Of a DNA stretch of 64,000 nucleotides, positions 1-10,940 are shown piece after piece. Under the pieces are notes generated by a model. That model was not told where the DNA came from and searched no databases. It saw nothing but the letters and a program-made list of their open reading frames with translations. Both the position numbers and the translations under genes were made by a program. Source of the stretch: Nemertoderma westbladi (Eukaryota > Xenacoelomorpha > Nemertodermatida > Nemertodermatidae); NCBI GenBank assembly GCA_032718475.1, contig JAUCBJ010002115.1:1-64000 (forward strand), written 5' to 3'. Every line of letters starts with the position of its first letter. The first letter of the stretch is position 1.

Positions 1-60
1 AAGAAATTAAACCCCAATGAAACCTAATCCGGCAAAACGAATGCAATGAGTACTACTCAT

Positions 61-385
61 TTATTTTGGAGTCCGGACAATTGCGACCCGGACAATTGCG
101 ACCCGGACAATTTCGACCCGGTCAATTGCGACCCATGTTTTTAAATAAAAATTATGGGTCGCAATTGTCCGGGTCGCATTTGTCAATGATATACAATGAT
201 ATTTATCAATGAAATACATTACATATTTTTATCTGGATCCGGACAATTGCGATCCAGACAATTGCGACCCGGTCAATTGCGACCCGGACAATTGCGACCC
301 GGACAATTTCGACCCGGTCAATTGCGACCCGGTCAATTGCAACCAATGTTTTTAAATAAAAATTATGGGTCGCAATTGTCCGAAT
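61..385. repeat. ACAATTGCGACCCGG minisatellite with hairpins
   Basis: Two blocks (about 72-175 and 240-385) of a 15-base unit, ACAATTGCGACCCGG with CCAGA or TTTCG variants. Each block ends in the same AT-rich stretch, which is flanked by GCGACCCA and its complement TGGGTCGC, so each block can fold into a hairpin. The open frame across the second block simply translates the repeat and is not a gene. Confidence 0.85.
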
Positions 386-419
386 GTCTAAATTGGTTAA
401 GTTGAAAATCCACGGCTTT

Positions 420-849
420 TATGAGGATATAATTCTATACTCTGGATGGCACATTCACAAGAATGCTACGCCGGGTTCATTGTGTCAAGTACAATGCACA
501 CATCTCCAACCAGACACTATATAACATGGAAGGTGTCTCATTGGTTACCAAGCTTGACACTAGAACAAAATCGCCTCCGCTTTGCAGGACATTTCTTTCG
601 CCGTGAGGACCAGCCAGTGCATAATCTTGTACTTTGGCAGCCTCATGGAGTGAATAAGCATGGTGTACAGCCCATGACTTTCTTGAGACGCATCTTAAAG
701 GACAGTGGTCTTAAAGATGCGGATGATCTAGCAAATGTCATGGGTGATAGGGAGTTGTGGCGGTGCAATTTTGTTGACAAGCCGGCACAGCATTCTTAAA
801 AATGCAGCTGCAATGCAGCATGCCGATCCTAGTAGTAGTAGTAGTAGTA
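420..849 (+). pseudogene. 3' end of an RTE-like LINE with (AGT)n tail
   Basis: This is the last ~120 codons of a non-LTR retrotransposon polyprotein. The first part (about 440-560, residues like RMLRRVHCVKY) and the second part (NRLRFAGHFFRRED to DRELWR) lie in different frames, so there is at least one frameshift. The order RLRFAGH, then LWQPHG, then a short region ending in ELWR matches the C-terminus of the better preserved LINE at 22083-23888. The coding part is followed at 831-849 by (AGT)n, as in that copy. It is 5'-truncated and dead. Confidence 0.75.
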
Positions 850-851
850 TA

Positions 852-1090
852 GTTTTTAATTAGTTCAAGTGATTTGCTTTAATAAATGTGTCTTTAATTG
901 ATCTAAACGTAATTAAAGCGGCACAATTATTGAGTACAAATTTAATCCTGCCCATTATTGGTCAACATAGTCTCTGCGGGGGTGTAGAGCTGCTAGCTGG
1001 CTGGGAGATGTTGGCCTTACCAGAGGCGAATTGTACTGTAATAGGCAGCCAGTAGTATTGCTATAGCAACTCAGACATAACTCGATCCAT
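852..1090. repeat. Dispersed repeat, inverted copy at 3178-3440
   Basis: Sequence from TTAATTAGTTCAAGTGATTT to the CTGGCTGGGAGATGTTGGCC area is the approximate reverse complement of 3178-3440. It abuts the (AGT)n tail of the preceding LINE fragment. No coding potential was seen. The two copies bracket the elements at 1131-3077, which may reflect a larger rearranged element. Confidence 0.6.
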
Positions 1091-1130
1091 ACCCTGCCTG
1101 TATTTCAATTCCTATTGACTTTATACTACA

Positions 1131-2187
1131 AATGTGGGGCGAGACACGTAGTCGGCGAGCCTTGGCATACGATTCATATAGGCCCCAACGGAGCATGTCC
1201 GTCTGTCTGTCCGTCTGTCTGGTAAATTTTTGATCGCGAATTTCTCGGCATCGCTGGTTCGGAATTGAACCAAACTTAGTAGATAAGTAGAAGAGGGAAA
1301 GTTTAGAAAATTTGTGAAGTTTGGTGAAAAATCATGCAGTCTGACGTCAGCTACGACAGATTATGTGCTTTTTACAAAATGTTAAATTTCTCAGCAATGC
1401 CTCATTTTTCAGAGCTGAAATTTTGGTTACTCGTAGATAATCATGAAGTCTATCTTTTACGAAATTGAAAAGTTAAGACAGTTAATTGGGGATCCGCTAG
1501 AAACTCGGGAATAATTGCGTAGGCCTACACCGGTACCTACAGTTAATTGCTGCTGTAATGTTCATCAGTAGTGACTACGAAATTGCAGTATAAAATTGTA
1601 ATACCTTCATTGGCCAGCTCGTTACCTCGAGCGGTGTTGGCTGAATTGATAAGGCGTTGGACTAGCCATCCAATGGGATCTTCTCGCGCTGGTTCGAATC
1701 ATATCTGTGGCAAAGCTTATTTTGCACCATTTTGTATATTAATTCTTTAAAGCCAACAATATAAACCAACTTTGTTATTATGTATGCAGTCTATTAGAAG
1801 TTTAGAAATAATCTGAGTTTTTATCAAAACAAGACTGTCTGACACTCGCTACCGGTAGTTTCAGACTTTTTATAAAAACCGAAATAAGTCGTTCAATCAA
1901 ATGATGAATTAAACCAAACTTGTACGTATGCAGTCCATTAAAAGTTTGGAAAGTATCTGAAGTTTGGTCAAAAATAAGTCAGTCGGTACCGGTGGTTTCA
2001 GACTTTTTATAAAAACCGAAATAAGTCGGGCAATTGCAGTTCAGACTTTTTATAAAAACCGAAATAAGTCGGGCAATTGCAGTTCAGACTTTTTGTAAAA
2101 ACCGAAATAAGTCGGGCAATTGCAGATTAAATTAAACCAAAATTTGTATGTATGCACTCTCGTGCTGCGCGAAGTCCCCACGAACGT
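1131..2187. mobile_element. Non-autonomous inverted-end element (family A)
   Basis: The left end reads ATGTGGGGCGAGACACGTAG; the right end contains GCGCGAAGTCCCCACGAACG. The first ~370 bases (through the TCTGTCTGTCC run and AATTTCTCGGCATCGC) match, in inverted orientation, the right part of the element at 31686-32321, which carries the same two termini. It has no transposase frame. The interior contains a tRNA-like segment (1629-1713) and four copies of a ~43-base unit around 1855-2126 (TTTTTATAAAAACCGAAATA). It is probably a MITE-like DNA element; the superfamily is not determined. Confidence 0.6.
1629..1713 (+). ncRNA. tRNA-Ser/Leu-like pseudogene or SINE head
   Basis: An A-box-like segment (TTGGCTGAATTGATAAGGCG), a 5-bp anticodon stem (TTGGA/TCCAA) with a 7-base loop, a long variable region, and a B-box-like GGTTCGAATC follow each other at normal spacing. 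The acceptor and T stems do not pair well, so it is unlikely to be a working tRNA. The layout is that of a class II tRNA. It sits inside the family A element. Confidence 0.45.
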
Positions 2188-2210
2188 GTTGTATTACTTA
2201 CTATCTCAGG

Positions 2211-2612
2211 TGACACGTTCGTGGGGCCTTCGCGCATCACGAGGCCCAGTTATGAGATACAAATTAAAATTGAGCGACTGTATCACAAAATCCGGTTTTG
2301 ATAAATTTACCCACACCACCAATCAATCAAAGAAAGGGGGACAGTACGTGTTCACCCCTTTTAATCTCCCCCCCCCCCCCAGCCCTTCCCAACCACCAAT
2401 ACATAACCGCGACATCTACCACCCACGGAAGGGTAGCACGAACTTATTTCCAATCGCACGTTCAATATGCAAAGCCAGGTGGTGGTTTATAGGAATATAA
2501 TAAACGCAGTACTCGTTTTCATTATAAGCATCGTTGCGTTCGTCCTGTTTTGTATTTAAATATATTTCTTAAACGCAGGCTAGGACGATCTTTATAATAA
2601 TAATAACTAGGG
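2211..2612 (-). repeat. Dispersed repeat family B, copy 1
   Basis: Reads in reverse orientation the same ~390-base sequence as 9255-9642 and 39885-40270. Shared landmarks are CACGTTCGTGGGGCC near one end, AAAGAAAGGGGGACAGTACG, a homopolymer C run (G in the others), and CCTGTTTTGTATTTAAATAT near the other end. The short open frames across it are shadows of the repeat. Confidence 0.7.
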
Positions 2613-2667
2613 ATGCGATCAATATGTGAAGCCAGGTGGTTTATATAATAATTTAGTAAACGCAGTA

Positions 2668-4355
2668 CTCGTCTTTATTATATGCCTCGTTGCGCTCGTT
2701 GCTTGTCCTGTTTTGTCATAAAATATTTTTCCTAAACGCAGACTGACGATCTTTATACAGTTATAACTATGCGAAGTTTCGAAACTGTGCGAGTAACTGT
2801 TGATACATCTATGTGGAGATGTGTGATATGTGGAGATGTGTGATACAACGCCAACGCATCTTATGCCGATGTAGTAATATGGGTATTGAAATAATATTAA
2901 ATCAATGTACACTCTTAAAGCTGCAGCGAAAAAATGTAGCTAATTTCCTAGGTTACATATAAAATAATAATATTATTTTTAAGAACATTAATTTTACTAC
3001 TTTGCAAAAATTCAATTAAAAAATAACCAGACATATACATTGTGGAATAAACTATTTCAGAAGCCTACAACAGCCATGCCATGGATGGTATTTATGTTAT
3101 TATATCTGTCATTTACCTGAGATAGCAATACAACATTTATAGTGGATTTAAAGAATGCTGTCTGGGCTGGAATAGCAATACTGGTTGCCTATTACAATTC
3201 CTCTCTGGTTAGTCTACAGCCACAACTCCCAGCTAGCTCCACACCAGCAGAGACTTGACCAATAATCATTCCCAGCAACTGGCTGCCTTACACAAACATC
3301 CTTCCATCTATATACCAGCATGTTGGCCAATAAATGAGCAGTATTTTAATGAGAATCAATTTTTTATGCCGTTTAATAACTTTAGATCAATTAAAGACAC
3401 AATTATTAAAGCAAATCACTTGAACTAATTAAAAACTATAATAGAATGGAGTATGTGGATTACATCTGTATATTTTTTAAGTATAATTATTGAAGTCTTA
3501 TACTGTAAAACAATTAATTTCCTTTAAAAGGCAGGTTGAAAATGGTGTTTTTACCGTAATCAACTTAATTAACTAATTAACTGCTATTATCTTAGCTTCT
3601 CGAAGGCCACACGGAAATTATACTTGGAAAATTTCTAAACTTTTGCCAAACAACATGTGTACCAAGTTTGGATAGATTTCATCAAAGATTGGCCGAGTTA
3701 TTAACGTTTAAAATTGAACACGACAGAACGACAGAACGACTGAACGACAGGTTGATTAATGGTACCACTACGCTAAGGCTCACTCACTTCGTGGCTCGCC
3801 CCACAGAACGACAGAACGACAGGTTGATTAATGGTACCACTACGCTAAAGCTCACTCACTTCGTGGCTCGCCCCACAGAACGACAGAACGACAGGTTGAT
3901 TAATGGTACCACTACGCTAAGGCTCACTCACTTCGTGGCTCGCCCCCACAGAAGATATAATGACTGTTGTAGGCTTATATCTGAAATAGTTTATTCCGCA
4001 ATATATTTGTCTGGTTATTTTTTAATTGAGTTTTTGCAAAGTAGTAAAATTAATGTTCTTAAAAATAATATTATTATTTTATACGAAACCTAGAAAATTA
4101 TCTACATTTTTTCGCGGCAGCTTTAAGAGTGTACATTGATTTAATATTATTTTAATACCCATATTACTACATCGGCATACGATGTGTTGGCGTTGTATCA
4201 CACATCTCCACATAGATGTATTAGCAGTTACTCGCACAGTTTCGAAACTTCGCATAGTTATAACTGTATAAAGATCGTCAGTCTTGGTTTAGGAAAAATA
4301 TTTTAATGCAAAACAGGACGAGCGACGAGCGCAACGAGGCATATAATGAAGACGA
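2668..4355. mobile_element. Foldback-like element with ~400-bp inverted arms
   Basis: Left arm about 2668-3076 and right arm about 3963-4355 are imperfect reverse complements (for example CTTCGCATAGTTATAACTG on the right against its complement near 2760 on the left). The middle holds the inverted copy of 852-1090 and a triplicated 72-bp unit (3723-3952) ending in CACTTCGTGGCTCGCCCCA. A frame of 141 residues over 3668-4093 translates that unit as a 24-residue repeat and is not considered a gene. No transposase was seen. Confidence 0.65.
3723..3952 (+). repeat. 72-bp tandem repeat, three copies
   Basis: Unit starts CAGAACGACAGAACGACAGG and ends CTTCGTGGCTCGCCCCA. The same end sequence occurs inverted at 36748 and 38629 (GTGGGGCGAGCCACGAAG), where it is single-copy. 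This is a local triplication of one element end. Confidence 0.8.
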
Positions 4356-4379
4356 GTTGTTTGCGGTATTTCAACTTCT

Positions 4380-5545
4380 CATAATGCAAGTTGAATATTT
4401 TATCAGTACTAGGTGCGGGAACATGGAATTTGGGTATATTCAATGGACTGGGGGTGATTCACGGGCGAATATTGGGGCGACTTACGGAGCACGGGACTCA
4501 TATCAGATATTGAAGGGCCAAGGGTGGGAGGCAAAATCAAGCAGTACTCAGGTTTACCTGATACTATTTAGGCCTAGCCAACTTCCTGCTGCCTGTAGAG
4601 GTGGATTTGGTAACTCGCTAGGCCTAGGGACAAGGACTGCCCTTAGCGGTTCCTGGCTAACAGCAGTTATTACGAGCCTGAATAAGGACTCGGAAAGTCT
4701 GCTGATTGCGTCAGGGATTTGCGACGGGAACCGACAGACAGATCCTTAGCGGTCCCTGGTCACCGGCAGTTATTACGAGCCTGAATAAGGACTCGGAAAG
4801 CTTGCCGACTGCACCGGGGACTTGCGATGGATCGACCGACTAAACGGAGAAAGGGTTCGACGAGGACTGCCTTCCTGGAGTGGGTTCCACGACCGGTGTT
4901 AGTACGAGCCTGAAAGGGACTCGGAAAACTACCGACAGTTGGGACTCACAACGGGCTGACAGACCCCTTGCCAAGCCGTATCGCTTTCCTAATGACCGAT
5001 CCCTTCGGGGTTCGCGAAGGGTGGGACGGACACGCAATGGGGTCAAAAGACAAAGGACCGGACTCTACTGGCCTACCGATTATTCAGAGAAGCTTCTCGG
5101 CTACCAAAGCGACTACGAGCCTGAAAGGGACTCGGAAATCTTAGGTGGTTGGGACCCTGCGATGAACCGACAGACCCCTAGCCAAGCCATACTGCTTTCC
5201 TGATGACCGATCCCTTCGGGGTTTGGGAAGGGTGGGATGGACACGCAACCCGGTCTACCGACTTGACCGACCCTTAGCCAAGCCGTACTGCTTTCCTGAT
5301 GACCGATCCCTTTGGGGTTCGGGAAGGGTGGGATGGACACGCAACAGGGTCGACCGACACCGACACTACGGTACTGGGACTAGGACCGAGGGAAAATGGG
5401 GATCATTGGTTAGGATAAAATCTAAAGCCAACAGTGGGTAATTAATTAGTGTACTGTAGGAATTTATATGTTCGTATATTATTGTGAATATTTGGTGTAT
5501 ATTGGTGTGGGGAAGCCCAACTTATTCTCAATCAGGGTTCAATCA
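4380..5545 (+). repeat. Dispersed repeat family C with internal tandem units
   Basis: About 1.1 kb that recurs in inverted orientation at 24465-25440. It contains several copies of a unit with ACGAGCCTGAATAAGGACTC and of a unit with GATCCCTTCGGGGTTCG. It ends with TTGGTGTGGGGAAGCCCAAC followed by the next LINE fragment. Frames in it (for example 4306-4749, 4880-5203) are repeat translations. No known protein domain was seen. Confidence 0.7.
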
Positions 5546-6222
5546 GAGTTTAGTCCAAATGCATGTATTATTTCCCTAAATCGTGTAAAAACTCAAATGT
5601 AGGACAAGTATCTTTAAATAGTAATAAGTTAACAATAGTGCACGAGATTAAATATTTAGGTCATATACTTTGCGATAATACAGACGATAATTCGGATATT
5701 CATAATCAATTAAGATCATTTTATAAACGTGCTAATACCATTATTAGAAAATTTGCAAATTGTACTACAGCCGTAAAAGTTAAATTATTTCGATGTTTTT
5801 GTACTCAATTTTATTGTAACGCTTTGTGGTCTAGATTAAATTACTCTGCTTCTGTGCATAATAAAGTAGCATATAATACAGCGGCCAGACGCTTTTTCGG
5901 GTACCCTTATGGCTCCAGTGTTTCTTTTATGTTCGGTGTATTAAATATTCCTAAATTTATTCATATACGTGCTGCAGCAATTAATTCTCTATTTTTACGG
6001 GCAACAAATTCGTGTAATACAATGGTAATTGCAACGCTTCATGAGGTATACAAAACGAGTAGAATATTTTTAATGCGGGACCTATCATATATTGATGACT
6101 AAAATTAATTATATTTAGTTAGGCTTGATATCCTTGATTGTGCTAATAATATTTTATATATATATTTGTTTGTTTGTTTGTTTTTATGGGCAATCGTGCC
6201 TGAAATAAAGAATTATTATTAT
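5546..6222 (+). pseudogene. L2/CR1-like LINE 3' fragment
   Basis: The frame to 6102 encodes the end of a LINE reverse transcriptase (KYLGHILCDNTDDNSDI, then FRCFCTQFYCNALWSR). It is collinear with the C-terminal part of ORF2 in the minus-strand LINE at 30527-35716 (YLGHLLCSNTDDDCDI, FRAFCTPIYCCSLWSR). The 3' end TTTTTATGGGC...CCTGAAATAAAG followed by ATT repeats matches that element too. It lacks everything upstream of the thumb region, as usual for 5'-truncated LINE copies. Confidence 0.8.
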
Positions 6223-6417
6223 TTAGTTACATTAAAGATTATTTCCAACCAATGCAACTTTTTTCTCGACTGCAACCTTGCATCTCAGAAAGGACTCCTT
6301 CTCCACTCCCAATATCCAGTAAGCAACCGAGGGTGGACTCTCTATAGCCGAGGGGCACTTGTATAATAACTAATAATCACAAACCCCGTCCTCTTATAAT
6401 ATATAACTCTGTAGTAG

Positions 6418-6436
6418 TCAGTAGTAGTAGTAGTAA

Positions 6437-6472
<36 letters not shown>

Positions 6473-6480
6473 AAGTAGTA
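6418..6480 (+). repeat. (AGT)n microsatellite
   Basis: Imperfect AGT repeat of about 20 units. It could be the decayed tail of an RTE-like LINE, but no LINE coding sequence is visible upstream. Confidence 0.8.
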
Positions 6481-6489
6481 AGTAATAGT

Positions 6490-7600
6490 AAAGGAGATCG
6501 GTTTAAACCAAAGTGATAAAGTAACATTATTATATAACATAATCATATAGACAAAGTAGAATAAGATACAGATTCATAATTATTTTATCAAACTCATGTA
6601 CTACTTACTTCAATGTGCCAATTGTAATAATAATTAAACATATTATTCCGATTAATCTGCGTTTGGCCCTATAAGATATTATACTGACGTATTTTATATT
6701 ATTATATCCATCCGAGTAAACAAGAAGTGAAGTAAATGTTTATTATTATAGTTTTAGAAATTGAATGATATACCCAAGATAGTGAAATAGATAATATACC
6801 AGAAATTGCCATTTGATCAGATATATCAAAGCGGCGTCTTTAGTATAATACCGTAATAGTATCAATTAACTCTGTTATACAATGTAAATATACTAAATCT
6901 ATTTATAAATATATTATGAGCCCTACATTGTATATTTATCCTACAGGTAGACAATGTAGTATGTTAAAACTTGATATAATTTGGTATAATGTATAACATA
7001 TTACAAATAAGACTGAGGCAGCTAAACTATATTGCAAAGAAATCAAATATCCTAAAGTAATATACTAGACCCTCCCTCCACCCTATAAATAGTGTTCACC
7101 ATCTACCCCACCCACCGCCCTTATTACTTCATAATAATGAAAGATAGTACCGGCGCTCCGGTCACTCCGTTCCCTCCGCTGGGGGGGTTAAGTTGTAGGT
7201 TTTGACACTATGCAAAATCCGAGCACAGAGTTAGAAGCGCATTGGATAGGCGAACATTTCTTGCAGTGAAAGTATTTCCATACTTATTATAGTTTTCGAG
7301 ATAGTCAGACATGAGTAGCAAAAATTTGAATTTTTTTGGTAAAGTCTGATTACACCGGTACCTGTCATCCGAAATATGGATTGTGATATATCGTTAGATG
7401 CGGGTCCACTAACTGTACATTCACATATTTTCAAGGAAAAAATTCGATCAAGGGTTTTCGAAATATTTTCGAATTACCGGAAGCAGACTTTGGACGACCA
7501 TATCTCCGGTACCGGTAGGCCTATTGAGTCAAAAAATTTTTTAATCTACTTAGAACACTCCAGTGAATGTTTTTTAGTTTGAAAGTTTTGCCCCAAAATG
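6490..7600. other. No gene seen; AT-rich spacer
   Basis: Short open frames only, none with recognisable domains or splice-consistent extension. A GC-rich patch lies around 7145-7190. Nothing supports coding. Confidence 0.5.
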
Positions 7601-8720
7601 CTCAGAAGTAATTTCGAAAACACTGATCATTTTGCGATCATGATCTTTTGACCCCCTAGAATTGAACTTTTTTATGGTCAAATTTTGGCTACCCCCCCTA
7701 ATTCGAGGGTGAGGAATCTTTTTGTAATGTTAAGTTTTTTCATACGGTGAACTCACAGGACTTGGTCTTCGAAATAAAACCGAAAACATGATCTTTCCTG
7801 ATCATGGCCTGATCAAATCGCTTTTTGAAAATTTTGAAATGCTCAAAAGTTGCCCCTTCTTAATAGAAGTCGATTAGTAAAAAAAAAGTCGGGGGTCTCA
7901 AACAAAGTTTTCGAGAAAATCGGGAAAAACCGATAAACACGATCTTTTATGATCAGGAAGCTGATCTCGAGAACTGGTTGCCCGATCGAGCCAATTTTTT
8001 TTTAATCAACTCAGAATAGACCATTGCACATTTCTTACAATGAATGTTTATTAGAACAATGCTTAGATTCGATTTTAAATATACTGATCTTTTCGCGATC
8101 ATGATCTTGAGTTTTGACCCACTAGACTTGAACTTTTTTATGCCCAAATTTTGGCTACCCCCCATAATTCGAGGGTGAGGAATCTTTTTGTGATGTTAAG
8201 TTTTTCCATACGGTGAACTCCCAGGACTTGGTCTTTGAAATAAAACCAAAAACACGATCTTTTCTGATCGCGGCCTGATCAAATTGTTTTTTGAAAATTT
8301 CGAAATGCTCAAAAGTTGCCCCTTCACCATAGAAGTCGATTCGTAAAAAAAAATCGGGGGTCTCAAACAAAGTTTTCGAGAACATCCAAAAAAACTAAAA
8401 AATCTGATCTTTAATGATCAGGTATCAGATCTCGAGAACCAGTTGTCCGATCGAGCCAATTTTTTTTTAATCGACTCAGGGCGGTGTTCTGAACGTTTCC
8501 TACAGTAATTGTTTATATCCAAAATGCTTAGTTACGATTTTACGAAGTCCGATCTTTGCGCGATCATGATCTTGCGTTTTAACCGGGAAGAATTCACTTT
8601 TTTTAAAATCTTTTAACGGGAATCATGACTAATGTGGGGTCGCTGAATCTTTTTGTAATGTTAAGTTTTTCGAATGGAGCAAGCCTTGAGTGTCCGATTG
8701 CTGATCAAAACTGATCTTTG
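7600..8720. repeat. ~475-bp tandem duplication rich in TGATCA
   Basis: The stretch with TTTTGACCCCCTAGAATTGA, TTCGAGGGTGAGGAATCTTT, TTGCCCCTTCTTAATAGAAG and GGGGGTCTCAAACAAAGTTT at 7620-8000 repeats at about 8095-8470, and a third degraded partial copy runs to about 8720. GATCATGATC-type palindromes recur through all copies. The minus-strand frames here are not gene-like. Confidence 0.75.
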
Positions 8721-9254
8721 CTGATCATGGTCAAGATCATGATCTGACACCTCCAAAAAAAGCTCCTTGAATGTAAACCCATATGCTGCCTATCGATTGG
8801 CGCCGGTCCCAACTCCGTAGCATTAGCCGTTTTGGCTGTAGCTCCATAGCAACGTGGTTGCTAGGGAAGCGGACTTTTCGACTCAAATTGGCCCTAGCCG
8901 GAGAACCGTAGACTTTTTTAACACATTATGTATGGCGAAAAGTCTTCTGGATAAATTTTGGGGGGGGTCTAGGAACATCCTATTGTTCGTTTTCGCTTAG
9001 TTGCTGAGATCCTCTCATCCCACAAATCCCAGGATTCTATAAAGGCATTCTGCTGGACTAGTTCCGTGGCCGGAATAGTGTTCGGTGTTCTGCGAACAGA
9101 GAACCTAATCGGTTTAGGGCCCTGACCGTCCAGTGACTGGCCGGAATCCTGTGGTCTGAAAATTCCGCCTCCAGCATCCGCGTTTTCCTCATGGTGTCAG
9201 GAATAACGGCAACACGAGTACTATGTAGACTATATTCCTATTAACCATACCTGG
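8721..9254. other. No gene; contains ~100-bp repeat shared with 24260-24360
   Basis: About 9120-9220 (GTGACTGGCCGGAAT, CCGCCTCCAGCATCCGCGTT) is the reverse complement of 24260-24360. No coding signal was seen. Confidence 0.5.
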
Positions 9255-9642
9255 CTTCACCTATTGAAGGCATCAGTAGTTATAAAGATCGTCCGTCAGT
9301 CTGCGTTTAGGAAAAATGTTTAAATACAAAACAGGACGAGCACAACGACGTTTATAACTGCCTACTGCGTTGATTATATTCCTATAAACCATACCTGGCC
9401 TCGCCTATTGAAGGTATCGGTAGTTATAAAGTACTGGTTGGTGGGAAGGGTGGTGGGGGGGGGGGGGGGGGGTGCAGATTAAAAGGGGTGAACACATACT
9501 GTCCCCCTTTCTTTGATTGATTGGTGGTGTGGGTTAATTTCTCAAAAGCTGATTTTGTGATACAGTCGCTCAATTTTAATCTGTATCACTGATAACTGAG
9601 CCTCGTCCTGCGCGATGGCCCCATGAACGTGTAAATACTGTA
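9255..9642 (+). repeat. Dispersed repeat family B, copy 2
   Basis: Starts near AAAGATCGTCCGTCAGTCTG and ends GGCCCCATGAACGTGTAA. Compared with the copy at 39885-40270, the middle differs but the G run (about 9454-9472), the ATTAAAAGGGGTGAACAC segment and the 3' end are shared. Confidence 0.7.
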
Positions 9643-10126
9643 TAAGGGTTGGATAGTGATTCAATATTGCTGGTGCCATCGGGGTTTCTTTAGATTCATT
9701 GATGGAAGCACATTAGTTATTATAAAAGAAGAATCTCCATCCACAATTTTAGTTTTGTTCATTGATTCAGACCAGCCATATTTTTACCAGTTTTCTAAAA
9801 AAAAGTGTCTCTTTTAGTGCGTGCCACAAAATAAAAGGTTTGAACAAATAAAACTAACCTGATATAGTTCTGTTTCTACCCGGGTACGTGTAACATCGTC
9901 CACGCTCAACGGATAAAGTTAAATCGAAGTCGTCTTCTGCACATTTCCCATCCGCTCCTTTGCAACTTAATTAAAAATATCAATTCGATAAGTTATATAC
10001 ATAAAATATTTAATATATGTCTGATTCAGTGATTGATAATGGCTGCAATCTGCAGTTGAAATATATTTCTTTGCCTAGGCCCTACCGTACTGCCGTACCG
10101 ATTCGAATTGTATATATAGTACCTAA
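9643..10126. other. No gene seen; ends with LINE target duplication
   Basis: Unique-looking AT-rich sequence. Its last ten bases (10117-10126, TAGTACCTAA) recur at 23889-23898 after the LINE tail and are read as the LINE target-site duplication. Confidence 0.5.
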
Positions 10127-10940
10127 ATTCCAGGGTTATGATCGCAACATTTGATGGGAATCCCAAGACAACAGTTATATGTTGCTACAGTCCAACCAAT
10201 GCATCAGAGCCAGAACAAGCAGTCAAGTTTTATGAAGAACTGACTGGACTTATTAAGGACATCCCGAAACACAATGTTAAAGTCATTGCTGGTCACCTGA
10301 AAGCGCAAATTGGCCCAGAAGACATCAAGGGTTACACCTATAACACCAGTTCTAACAGAAATGGGTACTTACTCTTAGACCTAATGGAAGAATGTGAATT
10401 GATACCAACAAACAACACATTCGAAAAGAGTAAGGGGAAGCTATGGACCTTTCAATACCCTAATGGAACCAAAGCACAACTGGATTACATCCTTATAAAC
10501 AAAAAGTGGAGAAATAGCATGATCAACTGCGAGGCATACAGCTCGTTCAACCTAATTGGTTCGGACCACAGAATTGTGACTGCAGAGATCAGACTCAGTT
10601 TGAGAGCCAGCAAACCCAGGACAAGCAAGCAAATCAACTATGACTGGGAGAAACTCAGAACTGACAATGCTGTAAAGGATGCTTATACAGTAGAAGTTCA
10701 AAACCGCTTTGAAGCACTTCAGTCAATGGATGAAGACCAATCCACCGATTCAATATACCAGAATATAATAACAGCCCACAAGGAATCAGCTAAGAGGCAT
10801 ATCCCCCAGAAACCTAAACGAAAACAGTATGTGCCATGGCAAAACTCTGAGGTTACTTGTAAGAGAGAAGATCTTAAGATAGCCTACAAAGTTAAAACCA
10901 AACAACCAACAACCGAAAACATTAACAAGGTTGAGAAAGC
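10127..10940 (+). pseudogene. RTE-like LINE, 5' part: endonuclease
   Basis: Encodes most of an apurinic-type endonuclease domain and the linker to the reverse transcriptase. Visible motifs are VICCYSPTN near the start and SDHRIV (catalytic His) near residue 142. The usual GD(F/M)N motif reads GHLK, so the catalytic Asp/Asn are missing. It is 5'-truncated: reading begins inside the endonuclease (NSRVMIATF). The frame runs into the LTR of the BEL/Pao element at 10941 and continues, in frame after the AAAGC duplication, at 22083. Proteins of this type are often mis-annotated as craniofacial development protein 2-like. Cytoplasmic/nuclear role in target-primed reverse transcription; this copy is dead. 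Confidence 0.85.
10936..10940. other. Target-site duplication AAAGC (left)
   Basis: Identical to 22083-22087. Removing the LTR element and one copy restores the LINE reading frame across the junction (EKA then KDDLKLAY). Confidence 0.93.

Noticed and set aside
1629-1713. Functional tRNA-Ser gene
   Set aside because: Acceptor and T stems do not pair and the anticodon loop does not match a serine tRNA; more likely SINE-derived.
4840-5441. Overlapping ~70-107-residue frames on both strands
   Set aside because: They follow the tandem units of repeat family C and recur in its inverted copy; no domain.
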